Assembly: GCA_001580565.1 (NCBI GenBank)
Contig: LRBF01000201.1
Coordinates: 1 to 52,393, forward strand
Source: Caballeronia megalochromosomata
GTDB taxonomy: Bacteria; Pseudomonadota; Gammaproteobacteria; Burkholderiales; Burkholderiaceae
Direction of reading: 5' to 3'
DNA length: 52,393 nt
Positions 1 through 9,026 of this stretch are shown here, piece after piece (the first letter of the stretch is position 1; each line of letters begins with the position of its first letter). The notes under the pieces were generated by a model. That model was not told where the DNA came from and did not search any database. It worked only from the letters and a program-made list of their open reading frames with translations. The translations under genes and the position numbers were made by a program.

Positions 1-31
1 CTCGTGGCCGCGGAGATGTGTATAAGAGCCG
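1..31. other. Residual Nextera transposase adapter at the contig end
   Basis: The first ~31 bases align without gaps to the Illumina Nextera read-2 adapter plus Tn5 mosaic end, with about four mismatches. An 18-base core (positions 11-28, ending TATAAGAG) is identical. Translation of the flanking gene stops matching its family exactly where this string begins, so it is not genomic. Confidence 0.9.
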
Positions 32-298
32 GGCTGCAGGCTCCACGCCCCCGCCGCGCTCCAGTTCCACGGCACTCGCGCGGTAAGCCGCAAGCAGGAC
101 AGCAGCGTTATCGTTGAGCCGGGTGTGCAGCGCCAGCACGACGGGTGGTGTGTTCGTAACAGGCTGCGCGGCGGCGAGACTTTGCGCGTGTTGCTCGAGC
201 CGTTCGACACCGAATAGTTCATCGCGCACTGGCGCGGCATCTGTCCATGGCGGCGAGCGCGAGCGAAATCGTGCGGCGTACTGAAGCAGTGTGTTCAC
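32..298 (-). CDS. Cyclic beta-1,2-glucan synthase-like protein, N-terminal fragment (runs off left edge)
   Basis: An open minus-strand frame begins at GTG 298 behind an AGGAAGGGG ribosome-binding site and reads 89 codons into the adapter. Seen: the motif LFGVERLEQHAQSLAAAQ at about residues 30-47, then RLNDNAAVLLAAYRA, then PAA where the family normally continues PAAEWL. These blocks are typical of the extreme N-terminus of NdvB/ChvB-type proteins, very large inner-membrane enzymes that make and process cyclic or linear beta-glucans (GT84/GH94). Only about 3% of a normal ~2,800-residue protein is present. A shorter GH36-type phosphorylase relative is possible. The family call rests on remembered motifs. 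Confidence 0.6.
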
Positions 299-572
299 AG
301 ACGCCCCTTCCTGCGAATAGGTAGTTTTAGCGCATAGCGCCAGACGTCGCGCGACGTTATCGCAAGGCGTGTCGTACGACATCGCTACGACGATTCTGGG
401 TCGTGCGCACGGCTTGCCGCTTGCGGTAAGTCGCGCGCTGTTGCGCGACACATCCAGTAGCGAAGAGGAAATGAGCCAGCCTTTGGCTAACCCATATGGC
501 CCGCGACAAGCCGTGCGCGCGGAAGAGGGAGGTCAGAAGACGGAGATCCCGGGTTGCGCCTTCAGGTGTGAT

Positions 573-713
573 TTATTTCTCTTTCGCTGGTGAACCCGCG
601 GTGGAGGTCTTGGTGGAGGTCATCCACGACACTTCCGATGCTGGAGACGGTACATTTTTCGGCTGTTTAGGTTCCTTTGCCTCGCGATTACCGCGTAGTT
701 GACCCTTTGCCAT
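573..713 (-). CDS. Small basic protein, 46 aa, conserved in proteobacteria
   Basis: ATG at 713 follows CGGAGAAACACC, a usable ribosome-binding site. The product begins MAKGQLRGNREAKEPKQPK and is rich in Lys, Pro, Ser and Thr, with no hydrophobic segment, so it is probably a disordered cytoplasmic peptide. I recognise the MAKGQxRGNREAKKPK opening as a common small hypothetical family of proteobacteria with no known function. The C-terminal half (Ser/Thr/Ala-rich, ending AKEKK-like) is variable in such proteins. It stands alone, with no operon partner. Confidence 0.65.
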   Translation of the reverse strand: MAKGQLRGNREAKEPKQPKNVPSPASEVSWMTSTKTSTAGSPAKEK

Positions 714-1838
714 GGTGTTTCTCCGATTGCGTCGACCGCGGATGGCCGCCTTGCCGTCCATTTTGGGCGCATTTCGCGGTTCCGTCGCGATCTATTTTTT
801 CCCAGACTACTGTGTGGGGCGCCTCGTATGAGCGGCGCTACAGCGCTCATTAGAGCTCTGATCGTGGTGATTTTGCAGGACGGCCAGTGGTCTATCTGGC
901 CAAATATCCGACAGGTGCCTTGCTTGAGACGCTCGTTCATCAAAATCCGATCCACTGCGGAGCTGTCCGATGCGTATCGTCTCCCGCGCGTTGCAGCCAG
1001 CGATGAGGTGGCGCTTGCCGAATGACCGAGGTCGTCTGCCGGAGAATTGGAGAAAGGACGCTTCGTCCAAACTGTGCGTCTATTGGTAGCATCTTGAGTT
1101 TCTGACGCCCGTACCGTTTAGAGCGGCGTCAATATGAGCGGCGGCGCTTGCGTGGTTCTTTGGGGCCATGACCAAGTGCGGCCAATAGAAGACATTCATT
1201 CGGCGCTCGCTTCGGTCATCCAGATGATGACGGCTCAAAGCAGCAAACGGTCATCCGAGGCGATGTGGGAAAGACAGGCTTTGACGGCAGAGGGACGCCG
1301 ACGGCTAGATAGGCCTAAAGGAAACCCGCATCATCATGGACATGCTCGGACTGATGATACAACTCGGCGCGGTTCTCAAACCGGGCCAATGAAACCGAGA
1401 TGACGAGCACGAGCCGGCCGGCACGCTGGCACCGATGACCGCAGGTATCCTGGAAGCTGTCGTCTAGGGGGGCGGGCGGGTACGAATGACGGGAGAGGGT
1501 CGCCTAGGGACGTTAGGGCCGAGGTCGCCGCGTATGCTCGGCGCTCGAACAGCGGTCTTCGGGAACCGGTCACAACCTGTCGGTCAACGAGCGGGAGAAC
1601 TTGCCGCTCGAGCGGCTGCAGAACTCGGCAACCTGAGGGATGCTCTACCTGCACAACTCGGCAATTGCCGTCGTTCATGTCTAGCTTGTCGGCGAGCCGC
1701 TGCCCGCATCTGTCAGGCCGTTCGCACGTCGCCGGTCTTGAGTGATTGTTTATGCCCGCCGAGGCGTGTTCGCGGCCGATGACGTCCCGCGGAAGGGGAC
1801 AGTTGGACCGCACACTGGCCGGGATCGGACGTAGCGCA
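714..1838. other. Gene-poor stretch, nothing convincing
   Basis: Several frames stay open for 60-160 codons on both strands, as expected at this GC content. None has a recognisable motif together with a ribosome-binding site. A possible 18-codon peptide (ATG 1336) is too short to support. I see no repeat, RNA gene or insertion-sequence end here. Confidence 0.5.
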
Positions 1839-2966
1839 TCATGCGCGGTAATCGCCACGCGGTAGCTTTACCGAGAACACCGTTTCTGCCGCGTCGGATC
1901 GCACGTCGATTTCGCCTCTGTGTGCCCTAGCAATCTCGCGCGCGATATACAGTCCGAGCCCAAGACTGCTGTCGGTAGTGTTGCCTTGATGGTTCGGGCC
2001 GCGTTGGAGTGGATCAAAAATAAGATCGAGGGTTGACCGCTCAATGGCGGTACCAGTGTTTTTCACTTCCAGCAGAACATCCGCGGCCTCGTCGGTTACT
2101 GTCACATTCACCGGCGCGTCTTGCGCTCCGTACTTGATAGCATTCAGTACCAAATTGCCTAACAACTGCTGGAGACGTCGGCCATCCCAGACACCCATGC
2201 AATCACCGACCACATCCAGATCAATCTGCCGGTCTGGATACACGACCCGCAACTGGTCCAGTGAATCGGCAAATAACTGGGCCAGGTCGACATTGCTCGG
2301 TGCGATATTGATACCCAAACCGAGCCTGCTTCGATTGAAATCAACCATATCGTCGAGCAGCGCCTGCATCCGGGCGCCGCTTCTGATCAAGCGCGAAGCG
2401 GCTCCCGACACTTTCTCGCCGGCGTTCAGTGTCACCAGATACGACGCTGTGATCTGAATGGTCTGGAGCGGACTGCGCATGTCGTGCCCGAGCATCCCAA
2501 GGAACAGATTGCGGGCTAGGTCTACCTGCATGCTGAAAAAGTCTACCGATTCGGCGACTGCCTGATCGATGGCCTCGTTGAAACGGACCATGTCATCTTC
2601 GTGATGACTGTCGTGCGCGCCCTCGTCCATCCACAATCGAAGTACGCTCGCACGCAGGGCGCGATATTCGGCAACCATCTGGTTAATGTCAAAGCCGCTT
2701 CGCGCACGCAACAGGGCGTGCGCTTGTGCAGCTGTCTCTGGAGCCCCAGGAGGTGGCGACATATGCCCTTCGGATCTTTCAACCTGCTCCGTCCTGGTTT
2801 GGGGCGTGGAAATATCTTTTGTCACGGCCTCCAGTATCTGTTGCGCATGGTCCCGTAAGGCTAGAGAGCGCATGTCTGTGGCTGCGGGCAAGAGTGTGCT
2901 GGCAAACGCCTCCCACCGCGCCACAATGACTTCCATACGGTCCAGGATGAAATTGGCTAATCGCAT
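1839..2966 (-). CDS. Sensor histidine kinase with RsbRD-like N-terminal domain
   Basis: A 375-aa soluble kinase. Residues 1-145 are helical and resemble the RsbRD-type sensory domain, with no membrane segment. The HisKA box is GMLGHDMRSPL with phospho-accepting His161. The HATPase domain shows an N-box (NLVLNAIKYG, 271-280), a G1-like VKNTG at 301-305 and a G2 GLGLYIA near 337. ATG 2966 is chosen because AAGGGG lies 7 nt upstream; GTG 2972 would sit on the ribosome-binding site. It is divergent from the single-domain response regulator starting at 3088, and the 121-bp gap probably holds both promoters. The two likely form a phosphorelay. The input signal is unknown. Confidence 0.88.
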   Translation of the reverse strand: MRLANFILDRMEVIVARWEAFASTLLPAATDMRSLALRDHAQQILEAVTKDISTPQTRTEQVERSEGHMSPPPGAPETAAQAHALLRARSGFDINQMVAEYRALRASVLRLWMDEGAHDSHHEDDMVRFNEAIDQAVAESVDFFSMQVDLARNLFLGMLGHDMRSPLQTIQITASYLVTLNAGEKVSGAASRLIRSGARMQALLDDMVDFNRSRLGLGINIAPSNVDLAQLFADSLDQLRVVYPDRQIDLDVVGDCMGVWDGRRLQQLLGNLVLNAIKYGAQDAPVNVTVTDEAADVLLEVKNTGTAIERSTLDLIFDPLQRGPNHQGNTTDSSLGLGLYIAREIARAHRGEIDVRSDAAETVFSVKLPRGDYRA

Positions 2967-3087
2967 GCACACCCCTTGGGGACGGGAAGTCCCGATTGAG
3001 ATACTTTCGCCGGAATATTTTGTAAAAGCAAACTTTGCGCCTTTTCGGGCTCGTCAATTGCGGCTCGCATCGCAATCGGAGACGTCC

Positions 3088-3471
3088 ATGGCCTACCCAA
3101 TCGCCACGCGCCTGCTACTTGCAGACGATGACCCTAATATATTGACTGCCTACGTGTTGTTCTTCGCCAGTCACGGTTACGACATTCGCACCGCTGGAGA
3201 TGGTGCGGGTGCGCTTGAGAAATACCGTGCATGGCTCCCGGCCGTTGTGGTTCTCGATATTCAGATGCCGTCTATGGACGGGTGGGCGGTGGCAAGGGAA
3301 ATTCGACGTCAACAATCCGACCCGTCTCCCGTGTTGGTGGCGATTAGTGCGCTGTCATCGCCCTCTGAGCAAGCCGAGTCAATCAAGTACGGATTTGACC
3401 ACCATTTTGTAAAGCCTGCGGACCTGCGTGTAGTTCTCGCAGCGATCGCTCACCACTCGCATACGCCGTAA
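3088..3471 (+). CDS. Single-domain response regulator (CheY-like receiver)
   Basis: 127 aa, consisting only of a receiver domain. The acidic pocket is LLLADDDPN (Asp13/Asp14), the phospho-acceptor is Asp57 in VVLDIQMPSMDG, and the conserved lysine lies in HHFVKP near the end. There is no output domain, so it should act by protein-protein contact or as a phosphate shuttle. ATG 3088 has a GGAGA ribosome-binding site 7 nt upstream. The same frame is open further upstream across the kinase gene, but that part is antisense and has no family match. It is divergent from the histidine kinase at 1839-2966, its likely partner. Confidence 0.88.
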   Translation: MAYPIATRLLLADDDPNILTAYVLFFASHGYDIRTAGDGAGALEKYRAWLPAVVVLDIQMPSMDGWAVAREIRRQQSDPSPVLVAISALSSPSEQAESIKYGFDHHFVKPADLRVVLAAIAHHSHTP

Positions 3472-4438
3472 CGTCACGAACGCACGAGCGCCGTTTCGTC
3501 GGAGGCCCCCTAAGCTGTCCGAGTCTAGCGTTCAGTGCTAGTGCTTAAGACATGCCGCGTCTGTGCTCGGTGTCTTCCCTCCTCACAAATGAAATTGTAC
3601 GCAAACCGATGCAGACGGTTTGGCGGCCTTCTTCGGCGAATATCGTCCGTTGAACGTCGATGCATTTCGTGAAGAGCCATTGATGCCTTGAACTGCCGGA
3701 AGTCCGCTGAGGGTCGTGAGGCGGCATTCGTCTTCGCATGCATACCAACCTTCCAAGAACGCGTATCGCGCCGTGCGCTACCTCATCAGCAACGGCCGGT
3801 CGAACTCTGACGTCGGCGTCATGCAGATCAACCGTAACCTCTGAAGCTGTTACATGGCGGTCTGACGCTCAGGCGAAGTTCGGCGCGAAGCAATTTTCGC
3901 ATGGCACACGGCTATTTCACTAAGATCGATTATCGAAACGGGGCCGTTTATGGTGCGGGGCAGGCAGAAGGACTGAACCTGGACATCCTCGACCGTTCTG
4001 GTCTGTTTGTCGGTGCACGACCCAGAGAAATACTTAAAGAGACACGGGCGGATAGGGTGCATGCTGGCTCGAGCAAACGCGCGGTACACGGGTTATCCCG
4101 TGACCATAATGCTTGACACGTTAGCCGGACTCGAAGGGGCCGAGACGAATCTCGCAGAACGCATTCGACGGCGCGCCGCGGAATGTTGAAGTAAGTCGCC
4201 GACAGCCGCGTCTGGCACGGGTCCGCCTGCCTCCACGAAACGTGTGGCCTTTACGACCAATCAGCGCAAGAACGACGCATCCCGAAATTCATAGAAGAAA
4301 TTCTTGGCATATCGCCGGGTCACAGCGATTCCCCCGTCGGTTGTCAGTAGTCCCCGCGCATTCAATAGTGAGGTATAGGAGACGCCGTGGCGCGCAGTGC
4401 GGTGATACGGAGAGCTTTCGCGGTCCTTGGCGATTAGG
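3472..4438. other. Gene-poor stretch with one lytic transglycosylase scrap
   Basis: Apart from the fragment at 3730-3844 I find no gene I can defend. A plus-strand frame at 4007-4189 (60 codons from GTG) has coding-like composition, ending in an Arg/Ala/Glu-rich tail, but no ribosome-binding site and no family I recognise. It may be the remnant of a small gene. Confidence 0.45.
3730..3844 (+). pseudogene. Lytic transglycosylase (VirB1/SLT-like) fragment
   Basis: One frame reads NAYRAVRYLISNGRSNSDVG then VMQINRNL and stops. The D(V/I)GxMQIN core is the signature of the goose-type lysozyme/SLT domain of VirB1, TrbN and similar peptidoglycan hydrolases of secretion or conjugation systems. About 35 residues remain; the upstream catalytic Glu region and everything after MQIN are missing. 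It is a decayed remnant, possibly of a conjugative element. Confidence 0.4.
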
Positions 4439-5191
4439 TCAGATCTCTCGATTGAAGAAATACTTGCCATCGGTCTGCGTAAAGCCGATGGTGACGATTC
4501 CTTTACTCCGCGCGCTCGCAACAGCAGGGCTTTCCTTGCCGCTCGGACTCGCAGGCCAAACGATTATACGTCGCGGTTCTACATCGATGAAACTCATATC
4601 AACGCCTGACGCGGCCGCCAAATAGGCTCTGCCCGCATCGGGTACTTTCAAAAAGCGCTCCGAAATTTTTTCGAGCTGTAGTAGTACACGAGTCAGCGAA
4701 CGTTCCGCCTTCAGCTCGATGAAAACTGGAAAGTAACGGCTGTCCTTTTTTCCGAGCGCGATAATGTCGGCCCTGATTTCCCCCAAGCGAAACTCGTCCG
4801 ATAAAAAGATTAACTCGTCGAAGAATTGTTCGTAGTCCAGCAAAGCAGGAAGACTTGTCGGATCTTTGATGGCCTGATAAATGAGATGCGCTTGTACGCG
4901 ATGCTCGGGTTTTTTGTTCCCTGGCGCGTCTTCGCGATGCTCCGCAGACTTTGCTAACTGGATTGCAACATCGACAAACGGCGTCGTCTCAATCGCCTTA
5001 CCTTGAATGTACACGCTCCCGCATGGGTTATCCGAGCGAATAGAGACAGGGCGGAACCCATTGCCGCCTACACGGAGATAGATAAATCTGTCCGCCAATT
5101 CGCCAAGGGCGTCGTGACGCTGCCGTCGAAGTCGGACAAAATTCGTCATCTGCTCGAGATGTTGGTGCCACGAGCTGTCGTTGTTTTTCAT
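4439..5191 (-). CDS. Putative PD-(D/E)XK-fold protein of unknown role
   Basis: A 250-aa soluble protein. ATG 5191 is preferred over upstream in-frame codons because AAGGA lies 5 nt before it. Seen: a strand-Asp followed by a strand-ExK pattern, EIRADIIAL (Asp142) then PVFIELKAE (Glu159, Lys161), followed by a helix with RVLLQLEKI. This is the usual order of a PD-(D/E)XK nuclease core. The first ~130 residues are helical and unassigned. Known: such folds occur in restriction, repair and defence nucleases. Inferred: it may be a DNA-cleaving or DNA-binding accessory protein. I do not recognise the exact family. The codon use is less GC-rich than the neighbours, which suggests transfer. Confidence 0.6.
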   Translation of the reverse strand: MKNNDSSWHQHLEQMTNFVRLRRQRHDALGELADRFIYLRVGGNGFRPVSIRSDNPCGSVYIQGKAIETTPFVDVAIQLAKSAEHREDAPGNKKPEHRVQAHLIYQAIKDPTSLPALLDYEQFFDELIFLSDEFRLGEIRADIIALGKKDSRYFPVFIELKAERSLTRVLLQLEKISERFLKVPDAGRAYLAAASGVDMSFIDVEPRRIIVWPASPSGKESPAVASARSKGIVTIGFTQTDGKYFFNREI

Positions 5192-5654
5192 GTCATTCCT
5201 TGGGATCGCTTTGCACACCGGCTTCGGCTCATTTTCATGTCGGCGGCAACAACCGCACCATATCAGACTATCTCGCAATTACTCATGTCTCGGTATGCTC
5301 GCGGCATTCGCAAAAACACGTCTTAGCTGACGGCGCAAGCGACAGTCTCATCTCTTCCTGAGTCGATCTGTGCGGAATATAACGGTATGGCGGCTCTTTC
5401 GTCCGCATCTCCGCCGGTGAGTGGGTGAGTCGACTGTTGCGGCCCCATGGGTGTGCGGCGCTGCGGAACAACAGGGGCTTTGGGTCGCTGGCTGGTCGCC
5501 GAAGTGTGCTCGTCAGCGCAGTCAATCTTCCGATGCCCGAACATGCAAACTTTCGGACACGGACATCAAACGTCCCAGTCCTCTCGTACACTCGATGTCA
5601 TGTGCGACATGCAATTTTTCAGAAGAAACTGTTAAGAGTGGAGGTTTCAGAACA
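5192..5654. other. Intergenic region between divergent genes
   Basis: 463 bp separate the minus-strand nuclease-like gene from the metallophosphatase. Presumably both promoters lie here, but I see no clear -35/-10 pair or operator. An open frame starting at 5421 is only the upstream extension of the phosphatase frame. Confidence 0.5.
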
Positions 5655-6590
5655 ATGGAATACGACATCATTGGGGATATTCACGGGCAAGCGAATAAGC
5701 TGCGCACACTTCTCGCGCGCGTTGGCTATGCCGAACGTGGCGGCGCCCTCCGGCATCCGGAGCGGACGGCGATCTTCGTGGGCGACTTCATCGATCGAGG
5801 CCCTCATCAGCTGGAGACGGTCCGCATTGTCCGTCCGATGGTCGATGCAGGCAGCGCACTGGCCGTCATCGGAAATCACGAGTTCAATGCCGTCGCGTGG
5901 TATCTGCGCGATCCTGACACAAGCGATGAGTATCTGCGTCCCCGGGCAGGGGAGCTCGGCAAGAAGAATCGACATCAACATGCAGCGTTTCTCGCGGAAG
6001 TGGAACACGTGCCGGACCTTCACGCCGATGCTATCGGCTGGTTCCTGTCATTACCGCTTTGGCTGGACCTCCCTGAATTGCGAGTCATCCAGGCCTGCTG
6101 GCATCCAGCATTCATCGCGCAGCTGGAGCCGCGTCTGAGGCCCGGGCGCCTGCTCGACAAAAACCTTATGATCCAGGCGAGCCGCGAGGGAACGGCGGGA
6201 TTTTGCCAAATCGAAACCCTGCTCAAGGGCATAGATGTGAAGCTTCCCAGGGGCTGTTCCTTCCAGGATAAGTTCGGCATCACGCGGCATGAGGCGCGGA
6301 CCCGGTGGTGGGATCGATCGACCATCACTTATCGACAGGCGGCATTCGTTCCGCCCGGCGACAGGGCGCAATTGCCCGATACACCGATTCCCGAAGACGC
6401 GAGAATCGGCTACGCCGGCGACAAGCCGATCTTCGTCGGGCATTATTGGATGACCGGCCGCCCGGAGATCCTGTCGCCCACGGTGGCATGCGTCGATTAC
6501 AGCGCGGGTAAGGGCGGCCCGCTCGTGGCGTACCGGTGGTGCGGCGAAGCGGTTCTATCGTCGGGAAACTTCATTTCGTCGGATCGGTGA
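5655..6590 (+). CDS. PPP-type metallophosphoesterase
   Basis: A 311-aa calcineurin-like phosphoesterase. All dinuclear-metal motifs are visible in order: GDIHG (Asp8, His10), GDFIDRGP (Asp44), GNHE (Asn74, His75), a WHP around residue 150 and GHYW near residue 265. This matches bacterial PrpA/ApaH-like protein-Ser/Thr phosphatases or diadenosine-tetraphosphate hydrolases. A relative is PNKP-associated phosphatase. ATG 5655 is chosen because the conserved protein begins MEYDIIGDIHG at the catalytic strand; GTGGAGG lies 12-17 nt upstream. It stands alone. The substrate cannot be told from sequence. Confidence is high for fold and chemistry, low for role. Confidence 0.88.
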   Translation: MEYDIIGDIHGQANKLRTLLARVGYAERGGALRHPERTAIFVGDFIDRGPHQLETVRIVRPMVDAGSALAVIGNHEFNAVAWYLRDPDTSDEYLRPRAGELGKKNRHQHAAFLAEVEHVPDLHADAIGWFLSLPLWLDLPELRVIQACWHPAFIAQLEPRLRPGRLLDKNLMIQASREGTAGFCQIETLLKGIDVKLPRGCSFQDKFGITRHEARTRWWDRSTITYRQAAFVPPGDRAQLPDTPIPEDARIGYAGDKPIFVGHYWMTGRPEILSPTVACVDYSAGKGGPLVAYRWCGEAVLSSGNFISSDR

Positions 6591-6868
6591 ACATCGGGTA
6601 TAAAGAACCTGCAGGATTCCGACAGGTAACTCGACGAGGTTCTGCGGCACTTCTCTGTAACACACGACCGCCACGTCGACAGTCATCGCACGCACCGCAA
6701 CTCACCCAGCATTCCGATGATGCGTCTGCAGAAGGTAACAAAGGGTGCATGGCAATCCGCTGAGTGTGCGCTAACCCGGGCGCGGGCATGCATCACTGTA
6801 AATATACTTAACGTCGCAGTCGTTCGTTGTTAGGAACCAGCAATCCCTACCTGTGATTGACAAGCACC

Positions 6869-7060
6869 ATGTTCAAGCGCATTTGGCTGCGTATGCGACG
6901 TAATCTCGACGAAACCCGCGAGTTTCGTCAAGCTCTCAACCGCGAAATACGGCGAGGAGCCAACCGGAACTTCGCGTGGCAGATGGCAGCGCTGATTGGT
7001 GCGCTGATCGTCTTCTTCATCCAATATCCGGACGCCTTGAAAGCGCTCTTCCGGCGATGA
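6869..7060 (+). CDS. Small single-span membrane protein, 63 aa
   Basis: ATG 6869 opens a 63-codon frame (TTG 6857 is an alternative start). Residues 1-37 are strongly basic and helical. A hydrophobic segment (MAALIGALIVFFIQY) follows, with a short charged tail ending ALFRR. The topology suggests a basic cytoplasmic N-terminus and one inner-membrane anchor. No clear ribosome-binding site is visible and I do not recognise the family. It lies alone between the phosphatase and the DUF2779 gene. Confidence 0.45.
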   Translation: MFKRIWLRMRRNLDETREFRQALNREIRRGANRNFAWQMAALIGALIVFFIQYPDALKALFRR

Positions 7061-7270
7061 GCCTTTTTTCGGCGACGCCACGTTGACCGTATGCGGACCG
7101 GTGTGCTTTAGGGCGCTGCCCAGGATCAGCGCAGTCTCGAAATAGGCGAGGTAGGAATAACCTGCTATCACTCACAGAGTCAGGCTTGCAGCCAGCGAAA
7201 TCCGCTAAGACGCTTCGCGTCCCGATAGGCATCTACACTTAGTTTCGTTGCATCCTGCTTGAGGACGGAT

Positions 7271-8602
7271 ATGTCATCTCTCGTTCGGCTTTCCAAATCA
7301 AAAATCATGGCAGGCATGCAATGTCAAAGGCGGTTGTGGCTCGAGATGCATCGCCGGGAACTGGCGCATATCTCGCCCGCGAGGGAGCACATTTTTCGGA
7401 TGGGGCATTTCTTCGGCGAACACGCCCGCTCGTTGATAGGACGGAGCGGACATCACCAGTTAATCGGTCACGTTCACGACATCCGCCGTGCCGTAGAGGA
7501 AACGCGGGTTGCACTCGAACGGGCCTCACAGCGGCGAATTACGGTGTACGAGGCGGCGTTCTCACATCAGGACGTGGTCGCACGCACCGATGGTTTTGCG
7601 TCGTATCGCGCCGGATGGCACATGACTGAAGTGAAGGCCGCCATTTCCGTCAAGGAGTATTTTTACCAGGACTGTGCAATTCAGGCCTGGGTAGCCGAAG
7701 GCGCTGGTTTTCCAGTTACGAAAGTGACGCTCGCATGCATCAATGGCCGCTTCGTCTATCCCGGCAACGGCGACTATAGCAAGCTGCTCCGTCGGATCGA
7801 CGCCACCGAGGAAGTAGAGCGACGTAAGGCGGCAATTGGCAGCGTCGTCGAAGAGTTTCGCGCGATGCTGAGCGAGGGCGAACCGAAGATCGCGACCGGC
7901 AAGCATTGCTCGACGCCCTACGCGTGCCCATTCATCGGGCATTGCGGCGGCGCGCAAACTGAGTCGAAGCGTTTTGACAACGTCCGATTCGTACGGCGCA
8001 TAAGTTCAATTGCATCTGCTGTTCGCGCGTATCCGATTCACTTCTTCAGGTTCGGAGCGGTTTCGTCGCCGGTGCCGCTGTGGGCGGGAACGCGACCATA
8101 TCAGCGTATACCGGTTCAATGGTCATGCCAGACTGAAGCGCATTCGGGCGCGTTAGTGCACCGTGCGTTCCTAGAACGCTTTGATGCATTGTCGAAACAG
8201 GAACTTGTCCACTCGCTCATCGATGCGCTCGGCGCCGCAGGTCCGATCATCGTTGGTTCGTGGTCGGAACGCGCTTGCTTTGAAGCCCTATGCGAGTGCG
8301 TGCCCGAGAGGCAAGCGGAGATCAGGGCAGTTATGCGGCGTCTGGTTTTTCTGACGTTCAGTACGCGTGGGGGGGACTTGGTAGCGAGCATGCCGGCCTC
8401 AGGCGAAGTGACCGACGAACAGTCTGCACAGCGCGCCTGGTGGGAGGCGGCGTCATCGTCGACCGACCCCGAACGCAGTCGTCGCCTTGCCAATGACATG
8501 CTGAGCTACGGCCGGCACATGACCTTATCAATGTATGCGGCGTATCGCAGGATCGGCGTCGTGGATGACGGGTCATGGAGGGCGTCAATGAGGTCATTGT
8601 GA
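7271..8602 (+). CDS. DUF2779 protein: Cas4-like nuclease domain plus degenerate exonuclease-like domain
   Basis: 443 aa. ATG 7271 has GAGG 7 nt upstream. The N-terminal half matches the Cas4/PD-(D/E)XK pattern: Cys18 after LSKSKIMAGMQ, Glu94 in VYEAAF, Asp107 in ARTDGF, Glu120-Val-Lys122, a QAW motif, and the iron-sulfur cysteines in CSTPYACPFIGHC. The C-terminal half follows DUF2779 (GTRPYQRIPVQWS), which normally opens with a DFE exonuclease triad. Here the matching segment reads PIHFFRFGAV, so the acidic residues are gone. The nuclease half therefore looks intact and the exonuclease half inactive. Known relatives are stand-alone bacterial proteins linked to DNA repair or defence by context only. 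It is followed after 16 bp by an unknown gene. Confidence 0.8.
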   Translation: MSSLVRLSKSKIMAGMQCQRRLWLEMHRRELAHISPAREHIFRMGHFFGEHARSLIGRSGHHQLIGHVHDIRRAVEETRVALERASQRRITVYEAAFSHQDVVARTDGFASYRAGWHMTEVKAAISVKEYFYQDCAIQAWVAEGAGFPVTKVTLACINGRFVYPGNGDYSKLLRRIDATEEVERRKAAIGSVVEEFRAMLSEGEPKIATGKHCSTPYACPFIGHCGGAQTESKRFDNVRFVRRISSIASAVRAYPIHFFRFGAVSSPVPLWAGTRPYQRIPVQWSCQTEAHSGALVHRAFLERFDALSKQELVHSLIDALGAAGPIIVGSWSERACFEALCECVPERQAEIRAVMRRLVFLTFSTRGGDLVASMPASGEVTDEQSAQRAWWEAASSSTDPERSRRLANDMLSYGRHMTLSMYAAYRRIGVVDDGSWRASMRSL

Positions 8603-8618
8603 GGGGAAAGCCACAAAA

Positions 8619-8939
8619 GTGCGTGGCACGGACCGCCACACGCGACGCCGCGCGGAGACAATAGTGACCGTCGGCATGGCGAACCACGACCCGGCGATGA
8701 GGGTTCGCGCCGAAGAGTTGTCCGAGGTTGGCCCTGCGCTGGGCGGCGACGCGGAGCTAATCGATGAAGGTTCGCTCAGACCGCGCAATGTCGAGGAACG
8801 GGTCTTTGCGCCGTTGAAGGAGCCGGAGGTGCAGGCGGAAGCATTCGCTTGGATGATAGATCGCCTGAACACCTTCGTCGGCGTGTTGAGTCCGCGCGTG
8901 CGCTCGGCTGCAGCCGAATACAGGCCCCCTGGCGATTGA
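8619..8939 (+). CDS. Hypothetical protein, 106 aa
   Basis: GTG 8619 sits 8 nt after GAGGGGAAAG, only 16 bp behind the DUF2779 gene, so the two are probably cotranscribed. The sequence is acidic in the middle (ELSEVGPALGGDAELIDEG) and ends with a helical block (EAFAWMIDRLNTFVGVLSP). There is no signal peptide or membrane segment and I do not recognise the family. An internal ATG at 8677 is an alternative start. Codon choice looks coding, but the unusual Arg-rich N-terminus might be non-native. Confidence 0.5.
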   Translation: MRGTDRHTRRRAETIVTVGMANHDPAMRVRAEELSEVGPALGGDAELIDEGSLRPRNVEERVFAPLKEPEVQAEAFAWMIDRLNTFVGVLSPRVRSAAAEYRPPGD

Positions 8940-9026
8940 TTTCAGCGCCATCGTGGATCCGTGGGCATAGTGATCGAGCTACGGATACGTCACTAAAGCT
9001 GTCTGATTATCATAGGGAATACGAGA

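Noticed and set aside
1376..1858. 160-codon minus-strand frame downstream of the histidine kinase
   Set aside because: No ribosome-binding site, Arg/Pro-rich composition expected of random GC-rich DNA, and no recognised motif.
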